Origin: a bacterium
Lineage (GTDB): Bacteria > Planctomycetota > Planctomycetia > Pirellulales > Pirellulaceae
DNA length: 50,312 bases
Direction of reading: 5' to 3'
NCBI GenBank assembly: GCA_030430075.1
Contig: JAUIGN010000062.1
Coordinates: 1-50,312, forward strand
Shown: positions 34,471-43,726 of the stretch, piece after piece
Numbering within the stretch: the stretch's first letter is position 1
Layout of the letters: every line of letters starts with the position of its first letter
Translations under genes and position numbers: made by a program
The notes under the pieces: model-generated
Databases searched by the model: none
The model's input: only the letters and a program-made list of their open reading frames with translations
What the model was told of the DNA's origin: nothing

Positions 34471-34556
34471 TGATCACAGAGCAAATTGGGCGCTAACGCG
34501 TTCCGGCAGAGATGCGCGGCGCCGCAGAACTGTCGTTCGTTGATCAAACATGCGGG

Positions 34557-36377
34557 CTACCGCGTTGCGGTGGCATCGCGGAGGATCAGATCGACCGAAT
34601 GCACATCGATGGCTCGTTTTCCCGGCAAGTCCACGGCATCCAACGTGAGCGTACTACGTCCTGGCGGAAGCGTCAGCCGGCCGACGTGGAGCGGCCGAAA
34701 GTCCTTGACAAAATAGTGTGACTTGGCGACCCGCTCCTTCGACTTGTCCCATAGCGGCGGATCGAAAACGTCGACCACCCGCGTCTGGACCGAGTCACCG
34801 CGGGCAATCGCGAGCCGAATCGTCACACCTTCGTCGCCGGCAGCGCACGTGTAGTGCAGGATCGCGTCGTACCGTCCACCTTGGCCGACATCAATGTCCC
34901 AGGTGATGTGGTCACCCAGCTCCGTCCAATTGGTAAAAAACGAATTGTTCGGTGCCTTGGAACTGCGCTGGATCGTCCCGTGCGGTACGCCGTCGCGGGC
35001 AGTGAGCGTGGTCGACGTGCCGTAGCCGACGGTGAATGGCCGGTCCGCATGGGCTCGAAAACACGCCCCCATCAGCTCGGCATGCCGCGCTGCGACGCGC
35101 CGCAGCCGTTGGGCCATCTGGGGATGCCGAGCCGCGACGTCAGTTCGTTGCCCGCGATCGACGGCGATCTCAAACAGCCGCCCGGATGAATCAAGCCTAA
35201 ATCGTTGCGTCCGCACGCTCACCTGCCGCCCCTTGATCGACAAGAGTTCCCGCGGCGGCCACTCCGCCGCGGCGTCCCGTAGCAACGGAACGAGGCTCCG
35301 TCCGTCCTGCGGCTTGGCGGTCTGGTGCGGGACACCGGCGAGCTCCGTGAGGGTCGGCAACAGGTCAATCGCACCGGCGATCTGCGGCAGTGACGTCCCC
35401 GGGTGAATGCCTGGCGGCCAGCGGATGAACAGCGGGGACCGCAATCCGCCTTCGTCAAGCGATCCTTTCCGCCCCTTGAGGCCGCCGTTCCAGCGGAATG
35501 AATTGGGCCCGTTGTCCGAAAAGAAAACGACCATCGTATTGTCGACGAGCTGCAGCGCTTCGAGCCGATCGAGAATGCGGCCCACGTTCCAGTCGATATT
35601 CTCGCAGAGGGCCAACGCGGCTCGGGTCATCATCACGTCTTCCCGGTCCGGATCGCGATGACGCTGCTGAAGTTTGGCCTGCTCAAACTTCTCGTAGAAG
35701 CGATCGGGAACCATCATCGGCGAGTGCGGCGTGTTGAATGGAACGTAGCAGAAGAAGGGCTGATCCCGATGGGCTTCGATGAACGCCAGGGCATGGTCGG
35801 TGAAGTCGTCGACAATGAACCCCTTTCCGCGGACCCGCTTCCCGTTTCGATCAAGGGGTGGGCTGAAGTAGTGCCCCCAATGTCCCGACGTGAATCCATA
35901 GAACTCGTCAAAACCTCGATCGTTGGGATGATAAGGGGGTTGCGTCCCGTTATGCCACTTGCCAAACGCGGCGGTCGCGTAGCCGGCCGCACGAAACAGG
36001 TCGGCGATCGTCGTCTCGTCAACATTCAAACGACCCTCGCCGCGGCTGACGCCGCTGACCCCGGTCCGAGGATAATAGCGGCCGGTCAGAAACTCCGCTC
36101 GTGTCGGCGCGCATACCTGGCAAACGTAAAAGTTCTCGAAGCTCACACCATCGCGCGCCAGGGAATCGATGTGGGGAGTCGCCAGGTTTCGATTTCCGCT
36201 GACGCTCAGGTCGCCCCATCCCTGGTCATCCGTCAAGATCACGATCACGTTGGGAGGCCGAGCCACGGTCGGCTTCGCTTCGGAGGCGGCCGCCGGCTGG
36301 GTGCAAATCATCAAGATGGCGACCAGACAGCACAGCCGATGCCTGTCCGGCAGTCGGCGCACCACGGTCGATTGCAT
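34557..36377 (-). CDS. Secreted sulfatase with C-terminal beta-sandwich domain
   Basis: From the ATG at 36377 the protein has 606 residues and a signal peptide ending near AAASEAKP. The frame is open to 36473, so the start is uncertain. The sulfatase domain begins PPNVIVILTDDQGWGDL with metal-binding Asp50-Asp51. It contains CAPTRAEFLTGR, the CxPxR signature whose Cys89 becomes formylglycine, AAFGKWHNG and FFSDNGPNS. Residues about 450-606 form an extra beta-rich domain (WDIDVGQGGRYDAILHYTCA) like the carbohydrate-binding modules found at the end of many planctomycete sulfatases. It needs a formylglycine-generating enzyme, not in the window. The substrate is probably a sulfated polysaccharide. 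Confidence 0.9.
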   Translation of the reverse strand: MQSTVVRRLPDRHRLCCLVAILMICTQPAAASEAKPTVARPPNVIVILTDDQGWGDLSVSGNRNLATPHIDSLARDGVSFENFYVCQVCAPTRAEFLTGRYYPRTGVSGVSRGEGRLNVDETTIADLFRAAGYATAAFGKWHNGTQPPYHPNDRGFDEFYGFTSGHWGHYFSPPLDRNGKRVRGKGFIVDDFTDHALAFIEAHRDQPFFCYVPFNTPHSPMMVPDRFYEKFEQAKLQQRHRDPDREDVMMTRAALALCENIDWNVGRILDRLEALQLVDNTMVVFFSDNGPNSFRWNGGLKGRKGSLDEGGLRSPLFIRWPPGIHPGTSLPQIAGAIDLLPTLTELAGVPHQTAKPQDGRSLVPLLRDAAAEWPPRELLSIKGRQVSVRTQRFRLDSSGRLFEIAVDRGQRTDVAARHPQMAQRLRRVAARHAELMGACFRAHADRPFTVGYGTSTTLTARDGVPHGTIQRSSKAPNNSFFTNWTELGDHITWDIDVGQGGRYDAILHYTCAAGDEGVTIRLAIARGDSVQTRVVDVFDPPLWDKSKERVAKSHYFVKDFRPLHVGRLTLPPGRSTLTLDAVDLPGKRAIDVHSVDLILRDATATR

Positions 36378-36747
36378 CCCACGACTGGCCAGAAGCGGGC
36401 ATCCAGCCGCCATTCCCGGCGCAAGATCTTCTCTTTTCAACGAATTATTCCCTGGGAAACTACGAGCTGACACACGACCGACGGCCGCTCGCCCATTGTG
36501 TCAGATCACGAGGACGGCGGATACAGACACAGCTTGGCCGCGCAGCCACCGTCATCAGCAGAAACCTCATAGGCACCCCGGATGTGCCCCGCAGGCCGTG
36601 CAGACCAAGACGGCTCGGCAAAATTGGTTGGTGTTCTGGCGGCCGGTTCGGTAAACTGACAGGCGGATAACTGGTCCCACCATGCAGTTATTCGCGTTCC
36701 GGTTGTCACTCCAATCCTGCCTCCCCACCCTTCGCCCGACATCCCCC

Positions 36748-38442
36748 ATGTATTCGAGCCCCTTGAATTCGAGCGCACTCGGGAAGACCTGCTGGTTCGC
36801 CGTTGCGCTGGTATTGATTGCCGTGCAATCCGCCGAGGCGACACGTCCTTTGCACGAACGGGTTGATGCGGCCATCGGCTGCGGCGATCCGGAATTCGAG
36901 CGCCTGGCTGCGGCCGACGCCGGCGACGCGGCCTTCATCCGTCGCGTGTACCTGGACCTGGCCGGAACGATTCCGTCATCCGACCAAGTGCGCCGGTTTC
37001 TGGCGGAATCCGCAGCGGACAAGCGGGCGCAGCTTGTCGACCAGCTACTCGAATCGCCGCGCTACGCGCGCCACATGCAGTACGTGTTCGACACGATGCT
37101 GATGGAACGCCGGCCGGCCAAGTACGTCAAGGCGGACCAATGGCAAGCGTATCTGCGGCAATCGTTCGCTGAGAACAAGCCCTGGGACCAGTTCGTCACT
37201 GAGATGCTCACCGCCGACGGTGCGGACGAGACGAATCGGGCGGCAGCCAGGTTCTTGCTCGATCGCGAACTCAAACCCGACCCCGTGACGCGCGACCTGG
37301 GGCGGATCTTTCTGGGGCGAGACCTGCAATGTGCCCAGTGCCACGATCACCCGAATGTGGACGATTACCTGCAGCGTCACTACCACGGCTTGGCCGCCTT
37401 TCTCAATCGGAGCTATCTGTTTACGGATCCGAAGACGAAGCAGGCGTCGATTGGAGAAAAGGCGGAAGGGGTCGTCAAATTCACGTCGGTCTTCACCAGC
37501 GAAGCGGCGGAGACGGCACCGCGGATGCTCGACCTGCCCCCCGTGGAAGATCCGCCGATGGCGGACGAGCCCTACAAGGTCAAACCGGAAAAGAAAAAAG
37601 TCCGCAGCGTGCCCGTGTATAGCCGGCGACTGCAGCTTGCGTCGGCCATGACAGACCCTTCCAATGCCGCCTTTCGCCGGAATATCGTGAATCGGCTGTG
37701 GGCCATGATGATGGGACGGGGAATCGTCGAGCCGGTCGATATGTGGCATGCCGGCAACCCGCCGTCCCATCCCGAACTGCTCGAAATGCTCGCCGATGAC
37801 TTTGCCGCGCACCATTACGATGTGAAATACCTGCTCCGCGAACTGGCACGTACCAAGACCTACCAACGGAGCAGTCAGTACCCGCCGGGTGCGGAGATTG
37901 CCCCGGATGACCGGTTCGCAGTCGCCTTGCAGAAGCCGCTCTCTCCCGAGCAGCTGGCCTGGTCGATGATGCAGGCAACGTCGCTCACGGAGGCAACCTT
38001 GCAGGACCTGCAGGCCAAGCATCGAAAGGCTCACCCCGACGATGACCCGCAGACCGTCGAAGATCCGGTCTGGCAAGAGGCGGCCCTGCACGATGCCCTG
38101 AAAGGGCACGTGGCAAGTTTCGTCGATCTGTTCGGCGTGACCGGCATCCAGACTTCGCAGTTCGACGCTTCGGCCAATCAGGCCCTTTTCCTCCGAAACG
38201 GAAAGGTTCTCCAGAGCTGGCTGACGCCGCAGGGCGCTCGGCTGACCGCCAAACTCAAGGCGCTCGACGCACCACAGTTGGTCGACGAGTTTTACATGGC
38301 CGTGTTTTCTCGCCCGCCCGGCGCCGATGAGCAACAACAGATTTCAGAGTTTCTTGCGCGGGCTCCGGAAGGGCGCGACGCCGCACTGGGACAACTCGTC
38401 TGGGCTGCCCTGTCGTCCGCCGAGTTTCGTTTTAATCATTGA
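36748..38442 (+). CDS. DUF1549/DUF1553 protein with CxxCH motif
   Basis: I prefer the ATG at 36748 because it gives a normal signal peptide (SALGKTCWFAVALVLIAVQS, ending near AEATRP). The ATG at 36682 is also possible. Residues about 40-215 are DUF1549: FIRRVYLDLAGTIPSSDQVR and LGRDLQCAQCHDHPNVDDY. That segment has Cys195-x-x-Cys198-His199, a heme-c-like site also known from this family. Residues about 300-560 are DUF1553: NRLWAMMMGRGIVEPVDMWH and YDVKYLLRELARTKTYQRS. There is no separate N-terminal cytochrome domain. It heads the DUF1549 - DUF1501 - WD40 cluster, a standard planctomycete set whose products are exported. Biochemical role not established. Confidence 0.9.
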   Translation: MYSSPLNSSALGKTCWFAVALVLIAVQSAEATRPLHERVDAAIGCGDPEFERLAAADAGDAAFIRRVYLDLAGTIPSSDQVRRFLAESAADKRAQLVDQLLESPRYARHMQYVFDTMLMERRPAKYVKADQWQAYLRQSFAENKPWDQFVTEMLTADGADETNRAAARFLLDRELKPDPVTRDLGRIFLGRDLQCAQCHDHPNVDDYLQRHYHGLAAFLNRSYLFTDPKTKQASIGEKAEGVVKFTSVFTSEAAETAPRMLDLPPVEDPPMADEPYKVKPEKKKVRSVPVYSRRLQLASAMTDPSNAAFRRNIVNRLWAMMMGRGIVEPVDMWHAGNPPSHPELLEMLADDFAAHHYDVKYLLRELARTKTYQRSSQYPPGAEIAPDDRFAVALQKPLSPEQLAWSMMQATSLTEATLQDLQAKHRKAHPDDDPQTVEDPVWQEAALHDALKGHVASFVDLFGVTGIQTSQFDASANQALFLRNGKVLQSWLTPQGARLTAKLKALDAPQLVDEFYMAVFSRPPGADEQQQISEFLARAPEGRDAALGQLVWAALSSAEFRFNH

Positions 38443-38590
38443 CCGATCCGGCGCCGCATCCGGGCCTGCGGGCATTCCGCACGAACGCCCCGGCGGCCCG
38501 AGCCGGCTGAAGAATTGGGTTGTGAGTACCGTGATCCCGGCAAGGTACCGGTCATCACGACGGTGACGTTTCGCCAGACAAGGAATCACC

Positions 38591-39856
38591 ATGCGACGAA
38601 ATCAAGGCTGCCATCCACACGAACATCTGCTCGCCCGCCGTCGCTTGCTGGCAAGTACGGCGGCAGGTGCGGTCGGACTGGGCGTGCTCGGCACGCAGGC
38701 GCAGGCAAAGCAGCTCCAACGCCAAGAGAAACGCATCCTGCAGGTCTTCTTGCAGGGCGGCGTGAGTCAATTGGAGTCCTGGGACCCGAAACCCGGTACG
38801 CTTCATGGCGGCCCGTTTCAGGCGATTCCAACTTCTGTGCCCGGAATTCATATCTCCGAACTGCTGCCCAACATCGCGCAGCGGATGCACCTGCTCTCGA
38901 TCGTGCGCAGTATCAACATCAAGATCAACGACCACGAGCAGGGCCGTCAGTTCATGGAGAAAGGGCGGCGTGTCGGCCAGTATCCGTATGTGGGCGCCGT
39001 CGCCTCCAAGTACCTGACGCCGGCCGACAGCGAGTTGCCCGGCTATGTCCACGTTTCCAGCCGCGGCCTGCGGGATACGGCGGGAGGAGCCGCTTTCCTG
39101 GGAGCCCGCCACGGCCAATTGAAACTCGAAGGGATCCAACCGCCCGGCAACCTGGCCGTACCGGAAGGACTCGACCCGGTGGCGGATTCCAACCGCGATC
39201 AGTTGCGGCTGCAGTTCAATCAACGTTTCGTTGAACGCCGCTCCAAGGCCCTGACGGAAGCATATGACGCGTCATTCCATCAGGCGACCAAGCTGATGGG
39301 TCGCAAGGCGATGTTCGAGGGGGAGGCCGCAGAGCGCGACCTGGACCGTTACGGCCGCCACGACTTTGGCCGTTACTGCCTGTTGGCCCGCACCTTACTG
39401 GAGAACGGCGCCGCCTGCGTCAAGGTAACGCACCATGGTTATGACTCCCACGCGGAAAATTTCAATTTCCATCTCGAGCAACTAGGCGAGTTTGACAAGC
39501 CGTTCTGCATGTTGCTGGATGATCTGAAAGCCCGTGGGATGCTCGAATCCACGCTCGTCGTGATCTACTCGGAGTTCGGTCGAACCCCCAAGGTTAACGT
39601 TCGGTATGGGCGGGACCATTGGGGTTCCGCCTGGTCGATCGCCCTGGGCGGCTGCGGGATCCAGCCTGGAGCCGTGATCGGAAAGACGAACGACACGGGG
39701 ACCGCCGTCGCCGATCGCGAAGTCGATGCGGGGCACCTGTTTCATACGTACTTGCAGGCGGTGGGCGTCGATTCCACCGCGGACCACGATATTCCGGGGC
39801 GTTCGATTCCAATCGGCGATCCCTCCACCGAAGCCATTGGGGAGCTGCTGGCATGA
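38591..39856 (+). CDS. DUF1501 protein of the DUF1549 cluster
   Basis: The 421-residue protein follows the DUF1549/DUF1553 gene by 148 bp and has AAGGA before its ATG. The leader ARRRLLASTAAGAVGLGVLG (Arg16-18) is Tat-like. The domain shows ILQVFLQGGVSQLESWDPKP, KINDHEQGRQFM, VTHHGYDSHAENF and IYSEFGRTPKVN, with YGRDHWG. Its stop overlaps the start of the WD40 gene by 4 bp (ATGA), evidence for translational coupling. Together with its neighbours it forms the usual DUF1549-DUF1501 pair, thought to cooperate outside the cytoplasm. Confidence 0.93.
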   Translation: MRRNQGCHPHEHLLARRRLLASTAAGAVGLGVLGTQAQAKQLQRQEKRILQVFLQGGVSQLESWDPKPGTLHGGPFQAIPTSVPGIHISELLPNIAQRMHLLSIVRSINIKINDHEQGRQFMEKGRRVGQYPYVGAVASKYLTPADSELPGYVHVSSRGLRDTAGGAAFLGARHGQLKLEGIQPPGNLAVPEGLDPVADSNRDQLRLQFNQRFVERRSKALTEAYDASFHQATKLMGRKAMFEGEAAERDLDRYGRHDFGRYCLLARTLLENGAACVKVTHHGYDSHAENFNFHLEQLGEFDKPFCMLLDDLKARGMLESTLVVIYSEFGRTPKVNVRYGRDHWGSAWSIALGGCGIQPGAVIGKTNDTGTAVADREVDAGHLFHTYLQAVGVDSTADHDIPGRSIPIGDPSTEAIGELLA

Positions 39857-40917
39857 AGTCCGAACAGAATGCTGAACCCGCCGTCGCCGCCGGGTTGGAT
39901 GCCAAGCAGACGCACCAGGTGGCCGCGTTCAAATACGAACTGCCCCTGACCACGTTGCGCGTCGATCCGACGGCGCGGTTCGCTGCGGCAGGTGCCGAAG
40001 ACCTGGACGTGCAGTTGTGGGACCTGGACAGCGGCACCCGGCGCACCCTGAAGGGGCACCCGAGCTGGGTGCGTTCGATCGATTTTTCCCCGGACGGCAA
40101 CCGCCTGTACACCGCCTGCTGGGGAGGTGTCATCAACGTCTGGGATACCTCGTCCGATCAGACGACACCCGTCTCCTCCATCCACGCTCATCAAGGCGCT
40201 GCCCGTTGCGTCCGCGTCAGTCCCGACGGAAAACGGCTGGCCACTTGCGGCAACGATCTGCTCGTGAAGGTCTGGAACCTGGACGACGGCGAACTGCTCC
40301 ATACGTTTTCCGGGCATCCGCGGCACGTCTATGGTGTCGACTTTCACCCGGCGAACAACCACCTGGTGTCCCAGGACCTGATGGGAGGCGTCAACGTCTG
40401 GGACCTCGGCACCGGCAAGCACAAGCAGTCGGTCGACGCCAGTGTGATGACGGGCTACGACAATAAATTCGCCGCTGACATGGGCGGCGCCCGCGACCTC
40501 ACGTTCCGAGCGGACGGAACCCAATGGGCCAGCGCGGGCATTACCAATGTGACGAACTCGTTCGCCGGCATTCAGGTCCCAATTATTGTCCTCTTTGACT
40601 GGGAGACCGGAAAAGAGATCAAGCAGCTCAAGTCGGCCGACGACAACCTCAAAGGGATCGCTTGGGGGGTCCGCTATCACCCTGCCGGGTTTGTGATCGG
40701 TGCCATCGCCGACCGGACTGGAAAAGGCGAACTTTGGTTCTACCGGCCGGACGAGGAGAAAGCCTTTCACACGCTCAAGTTGAAAAGCGCCGCCCGCGGG
40801 TTGGACCTGTTGTCCGACAATCAACGCCTGGCCGTCGCCCACGCCGACGGGCATCTGCGGCTCTACCGGATGACGGCCGATTCCGCGGCGGCCGACGAAC
40901 CTGACGCGACCGGCTGA
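39853..40917 (+). CDS. WD40-repeat beta-propeller protein
   Basis: The 354-residue protein begins at an ATG that overlaps the preceding stop codon by 4 bp, with GGGGAG upstream inside the previous gene. At least five WD40 blades are visible: VQLWDLDSGTRRTLKGHPSW, VINVWDTSSD, VKVWNLDDGELLHTFSGHPR, VNVWDLGTGKHKQS and VLFDWETGKEI. No signal peptide is seen, although its operon partners are exported. It may be a cytoplasmic scaffold or exported by another route. WD40 proteins are regular companions of DUF1549/DUF1501 pairs in planctomycetes; the reason is unknown. Confidence 0.9.
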   Translation: MKSEQNAEPAVAAGLDAKQTHQVAAFKYELPLTTLRVDPTARFAAAGAEDLDVQLWDLDSGTRRTLKGHPSWVRSIDFSPDGNRLYTACWGGVINVWDTSSDQTTPVSSIHAHQGAARCVRVSPDGKRLATCGNDLLVKVWNLDDGELLHTFSGHPRHVYGVDFHPANNHLVSQDLMGGVNVWDLGTGKHKQSVDASVMTGYDNKFAADMGGARDLTFRADGTQWASAGITNVTNSFAGIQVPIIVLFDWETGKEIKQLKSADDNLKGIAWGVRYHPAGFVIGAIADRTGKGELWFYRPDEEKAFHTLKLKSAARGLDLLSDNQRLAVAHADGHLRLYRMTADSAAADEPDATG

Positions 40918-41133
40918 GTCGCATGCGAGAAACAACGATCCCCGTCGTCTCGATCCGACCGAAGAACTCAGCATCGTGCCACCGCGTTCGTTGGACGGAA
41001 GGAGACGATTATCGAATCAGCGGTGGCGATCCGCCGCGTTTGGCTTCCGCCACGGACTCGGCGTTACTCACCGTGGCGCCGTCGATCGCGGGGTCTTCGC
41101 TGTGATTCCATTCTCCGTAGGAGTGCGTATTCC

Positions 41134-42513
41134 ATGAACAAAATCAACGCGTTGCTGGTCGTCGCGGGCATCCTGGCGGGCAGCCTGCCGACTGTCCAAG
41201 GGACGGCCGAAGTCACGGATGGGCGGTTCGACGTCACGTCCAACCTGCGAGCCGGAGTCTGCAAAGTCGACATCACGCCGGAGAAGACGGACGGCGTCAT
41301 CGTGACCGGACATCGGCGGAAAGTCACCGGGGTCCGCGATCCCCTGCGGGCCGCGGTGCTCGTCCTGGACGACGGCGAGACCAAGGCCGCCATCGTGACG
41401 CTTGATACCATCGGCGCCTGGGAAGAGATGGTCCGCCGCGCTCGGGTCCGAATCAGCAAAGCGACGGGTGTTCCGGCAGCCCACATCCTGGTCGCCGCCT
41501 CGCACAACCACTCGGGGCCCGGGTTTGACGGCGACGCTGCCTGGGCCGGACATCTGATCGACGCAATTGGCCGAGCCGCACAACAGGCCGCCGATACCAT
41601 GCGACCCGTCACGATTGGATACGGCGTCGACCGAATCGGCTTCAGCGTCAATCGCCGCAAGGTCATCAACAACCGGGCGGTCGTTCGTCTCAATGAAGAA
41701 GGCCCCAACGACCCGCGTGTCAAGGTGCTCCGTTTCGACGACGGCCAATCCTTGACGCCGCTGGCTGTGATCATGCACGCCGTTTGCCATCCCTGCTTTT
41801 TTACCTGGGGTGATAAGGGCTCGCCGCCCTACCCCAACGGCTATCCCAAGATGAGCGCCGACTTTCCGGGCGAAGCCCAGACCTTCGTCGAAATGTGCTA
41901 TCGCAATCAGACCAGTTCGCTCTTCCTGCAAGGCTGCGCCGGCGACATTCGCCCCAACCTGCCGGGGTTCCCCTACCGGTGTGCCGACGAGGCGGATATT
42001 CAATGGGCCGGCCGCGACCTGGGCAGCGCCGTCGTGCGGACGCTGGCTCACGACGTCACCCGCGAACGGTTACGGGAACGGCCGTCCTACTACGCGATCC
42101 GCGTTGCCAACAGCGTCGTGTCGCTGCCGGGCAAGGAAGGTCGCGTGGAAGCGGAGCTGCAGGCATTGAAGATCGGCCCCTACCTGTTGCTTACCATGCC
42201 GGGCGAGCCGATGGTCGAATATGGCTTCAAACTGGAAGCCGCCATCGCCGATCGGGCGATTCCGATCATTGTTGGCTACGCCAACGGAAACATCGGCTAT
42301 ATCGCGACCGCGCAGGCGTATGACGTGGGCGGATACGAACCGAACACCTCCAAGCTCGCGCCGGAAGCCGAGCAAGTCATACTCCGCGAACTGAATGTGC
42401 TGGCCGATCGCGTCATGGGCGACGTCTTCGAATCGTTCTCGAAACACCCCCAGGACGTCAAACGACGCGAAGCACAACAGGCAGCATCACCAACCGTAGA
42501 AGCAAAGCAATAG
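41134..42513 (+). CDS. Secreted neutral-ceramidase-like protein
   Basis: I start at the ATG at 41134 (TAGGAG about 10 bases upstream), giving 459 residues with a signal peptide (MNKINALLVVAGILAGSLPT, cleaved near VQGTAE). The domain matches the N-terminal catalytic part of neutral/alkaline ceramidases: LRAGVCKVDITPEK, DPLRAAVLVLDDGETKAAIV and VAASHNHSGPGFDG, the last corresponding to the zinc-binding THTHSGP segment. AVCHPCFF and LQGCAGDIRPN follow. The C-terminal immunoglobulin-like domain of true ceramidases is absent. Planctomycetes carry many such proteins whose substrates may be other N-acyl compounds. The VanX-like gene starts 3 bp after its stop. Confidence 0.87.
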   Translation: MNKINALLVVAGILAGSLPTVQGTAEVTDGRFDVTSNLRAGVCKVDITPEKTDGVIVTGHRRKVTGVRDPLRAAVLVLDDGETKAAIVTLDTIGAWEEMVRRARVRISKATGVPAAHILVAASHNHSGPGFDGDAAWAGHLIDAIGRAAQQAADTMRPVTIGYGVDRIGFSVNRRKVINNRAVVRLNEEGPNDPRVKVLRFDDGQSLTPLAVIMHAVCHPCFFTWGDKGSPPYPNGYPKMSADFPGEAQTFVEMCYRNQTSSLFLQGCAGDIRPNLPGFPYRCADEADIQWAGRDLGSAVVRTLAHDVTRERLRERPSYYAIRVANSVVSLPGKEGRVEAELQALKIGPYLLLTMPGEPMVEYGFKLEAAIADRAIPIIVGYANGNIGYIATAQAYDVGGYEPNTSKLAPEAEQVILRELNVLADRVMGDVFESFSKHPQDVKRREAQQAASPTVEAKQ

Positions 42514-42516
42514 CCC

Positions 42517-43365
42517 ATGGCCGATTCCGACGACGCCGCCCGCAGGTCCTACTGGGCCGAACAGATGCAACTCGGGTATGACTTGATCCAAGTCGTACTG
42601 CCCTACGAAGTCCGCGAATGCGGCGAAGGATTTGCGTCCATTCCGGACGCGGCGGCTGCGGGCGATGTGGAAATGCTTTTTTCCAGTTCGAAAATCGCGG
42701 GGGATATCGACCGCGTCTTCTTCATCCGCCAGGGACTGGTGGAACCCCTGATCGCCGTCGGCCGGGACATGAACCATCGCGGCTGGATCCTGAAGATCGA
42801 GGATGGATTTCGGTCCCAGGAAATGCAAAGCAGCCTGGTCCGCAAACCGGAGCTGTTCGACGTGATCCTGCAGAAGTGCATCTGGGAAAACGGCGGGCAA
42901 CTGCCACCGGCCGAACTGGTGTTCCGCCGCGCGATCGTGCTGATCGCCAACATCCCCAAGATCGGCACCCACATGTCCGGCTCGGCGGTCGATATCTCCG
43001 TCTTCCGCCAGGACGATGGTAGTGAAGTGTGGCGGGGCAACCCCTACCTGGAGATGAGCGAGCGGACGCCGATGAGATCCCCGTTCGTCAGCGCGGACGA
43101 CCTGCAGAATCGGCTCGAGATCACAGCGATGATGGAAGCTCGCGGGTTCATCCACTTTCCCTACGAATTCTGGCACTTCAATCAGGGCGATGCGATGGGA
43201 CACATCCTGGGCCAGCAACCGGGGCCAGCCCGCTACGGCCCCGTGCATTGGGACCCGCAGACCAATCGCGTCACGCCGTACGACGACCCGCTGAGCCCGC
43301 TGAATCCGCTGGATGTCATCGAGCGCGAGATCCAGGCAGCGATGCGGCGCGCCGGAGCAGTGTAG
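42517..43365 (+). CDS. VanX/DdpX-like D-Ala-D-Ala dipeptidase
   Basis: The 282-residue protein carries the M15D zinc peptidase pattern: the SxHxxGxAxD-type segment reads GTHMSGSAVDIS with His152 and Asp159 as zinc ligands, and EFWHFNQGD carries Glu217 (general base) and His220 (third ligand). Arg99 in EDGFRSQEMQ fits the conserved substrate-binding Arg. No signal peptide is seen, as in VanX, which acts in the cytoplasm. The family cleaves D-Ala-D-Ala for vancomycin resistance or for recycling of cell-wall dipeptide. No vanHA-like ligase is nearby, so recycling or another dipeptide is more likely. It is tightly coupled (3 bp) to the ceramidase-like gene. Confidence 0.87.
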   Translation: MADSDDAARRSYWAEQMQLGYDLIQVVLPYEVRECGEGFASIPDAAAAGDVEMLFSSSKIAGDIDRVFFIRQGLVEPLIAVGRDMNHRGWILKIEDGFRSQEMQSSLVRKPELFDVILQKCIWENGGQLPPAELVFRRAIVLIANIPKIGTHMSGSAVDISVFRQDDGSEVWRGNPYLEMSERTPMRSPFVSADDLQNRLEITAMMEARGFIHFPYEFWHFNQGDAMGHILGQQPGPARYGPVHWDPQTNRVTPYDDPLSPLNPLDVIEREIQAAMRRAGAV

Positions 43366-43726
43366 CGGGCCGGACAGGGTGGGGCGGAAAGACCGCCTGC
43401 ACGTAGCTGCCGTCGATCGACGGTAGCCCAGATGATTCAGGAACGAACAACCGTTCAGAACAAGTTCCGTAGGTCATGCTGTGCATGACAATCCCCCGGG
43501 GAATGAGGGGAGGACGGAATGTCATGCCCAGCATGACCTACGGAAGTGCGGAATCCAACTGAACGCCGTTGTCCTTAGCCCGTTTGGTTCATGAATAAAC
43601 GAAGAACCGTTCAGGGAAGGTCGCGGTGCCCACGTCGTTTGCGGTGAATGAACCCAAAGCGCCGCGGATCGGCGCGGGAGGGAAGCCTGACGGATTGCTG
43701 GAACAAAGCTCGCCCGCCTGCCGCGC
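43366..43726. other. Convergent intergenic region with repeats
   Basis: This spacer lies between the 3' ends of the VanX-like gene and the EutBC fusion gene. It holds a facing pair of GTCATGC repeats (43464-43546) and traces of the TTAGCCC/GATGATTCA repeat at 43424-43445 and 43574-43600. GTTTGCGGTGAATGAA at about 43637 echoes TTTGCGGTGAACTTC, read on the minus strand near 14010. No gene. Confidence 0.6.
43464..43546. repeat. Facing pair of GTCATGC repeats forming a long inverted repeat
   Basis: A reversed copy (43464-43489, GTTCCGTAG followed by GTCATGC-TGT-GCATGAC) and a forward copy (43521-43546, GTCATGC-CCA-GCATGAC followed by CTACGGAAG) enclose about 31 bases. TTCCGTAGGTCATGCT and AGCATGACCTACGGAA are perfectly complementary over 16 bases, so the pair can form a strong cruciform or RNA hairpin. 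Its place between converging genes suggests a bidirectional terminator. Confidence 0.75.

Noticed and set aside
42517..43365. Vancomycin resistance gene vanX
   Set aside because: No ligase, dehydrogenase or sensor-kinase genes of a van cluster are nearby, so a housekeeping or catabolic dipeptidase is the more careful call.
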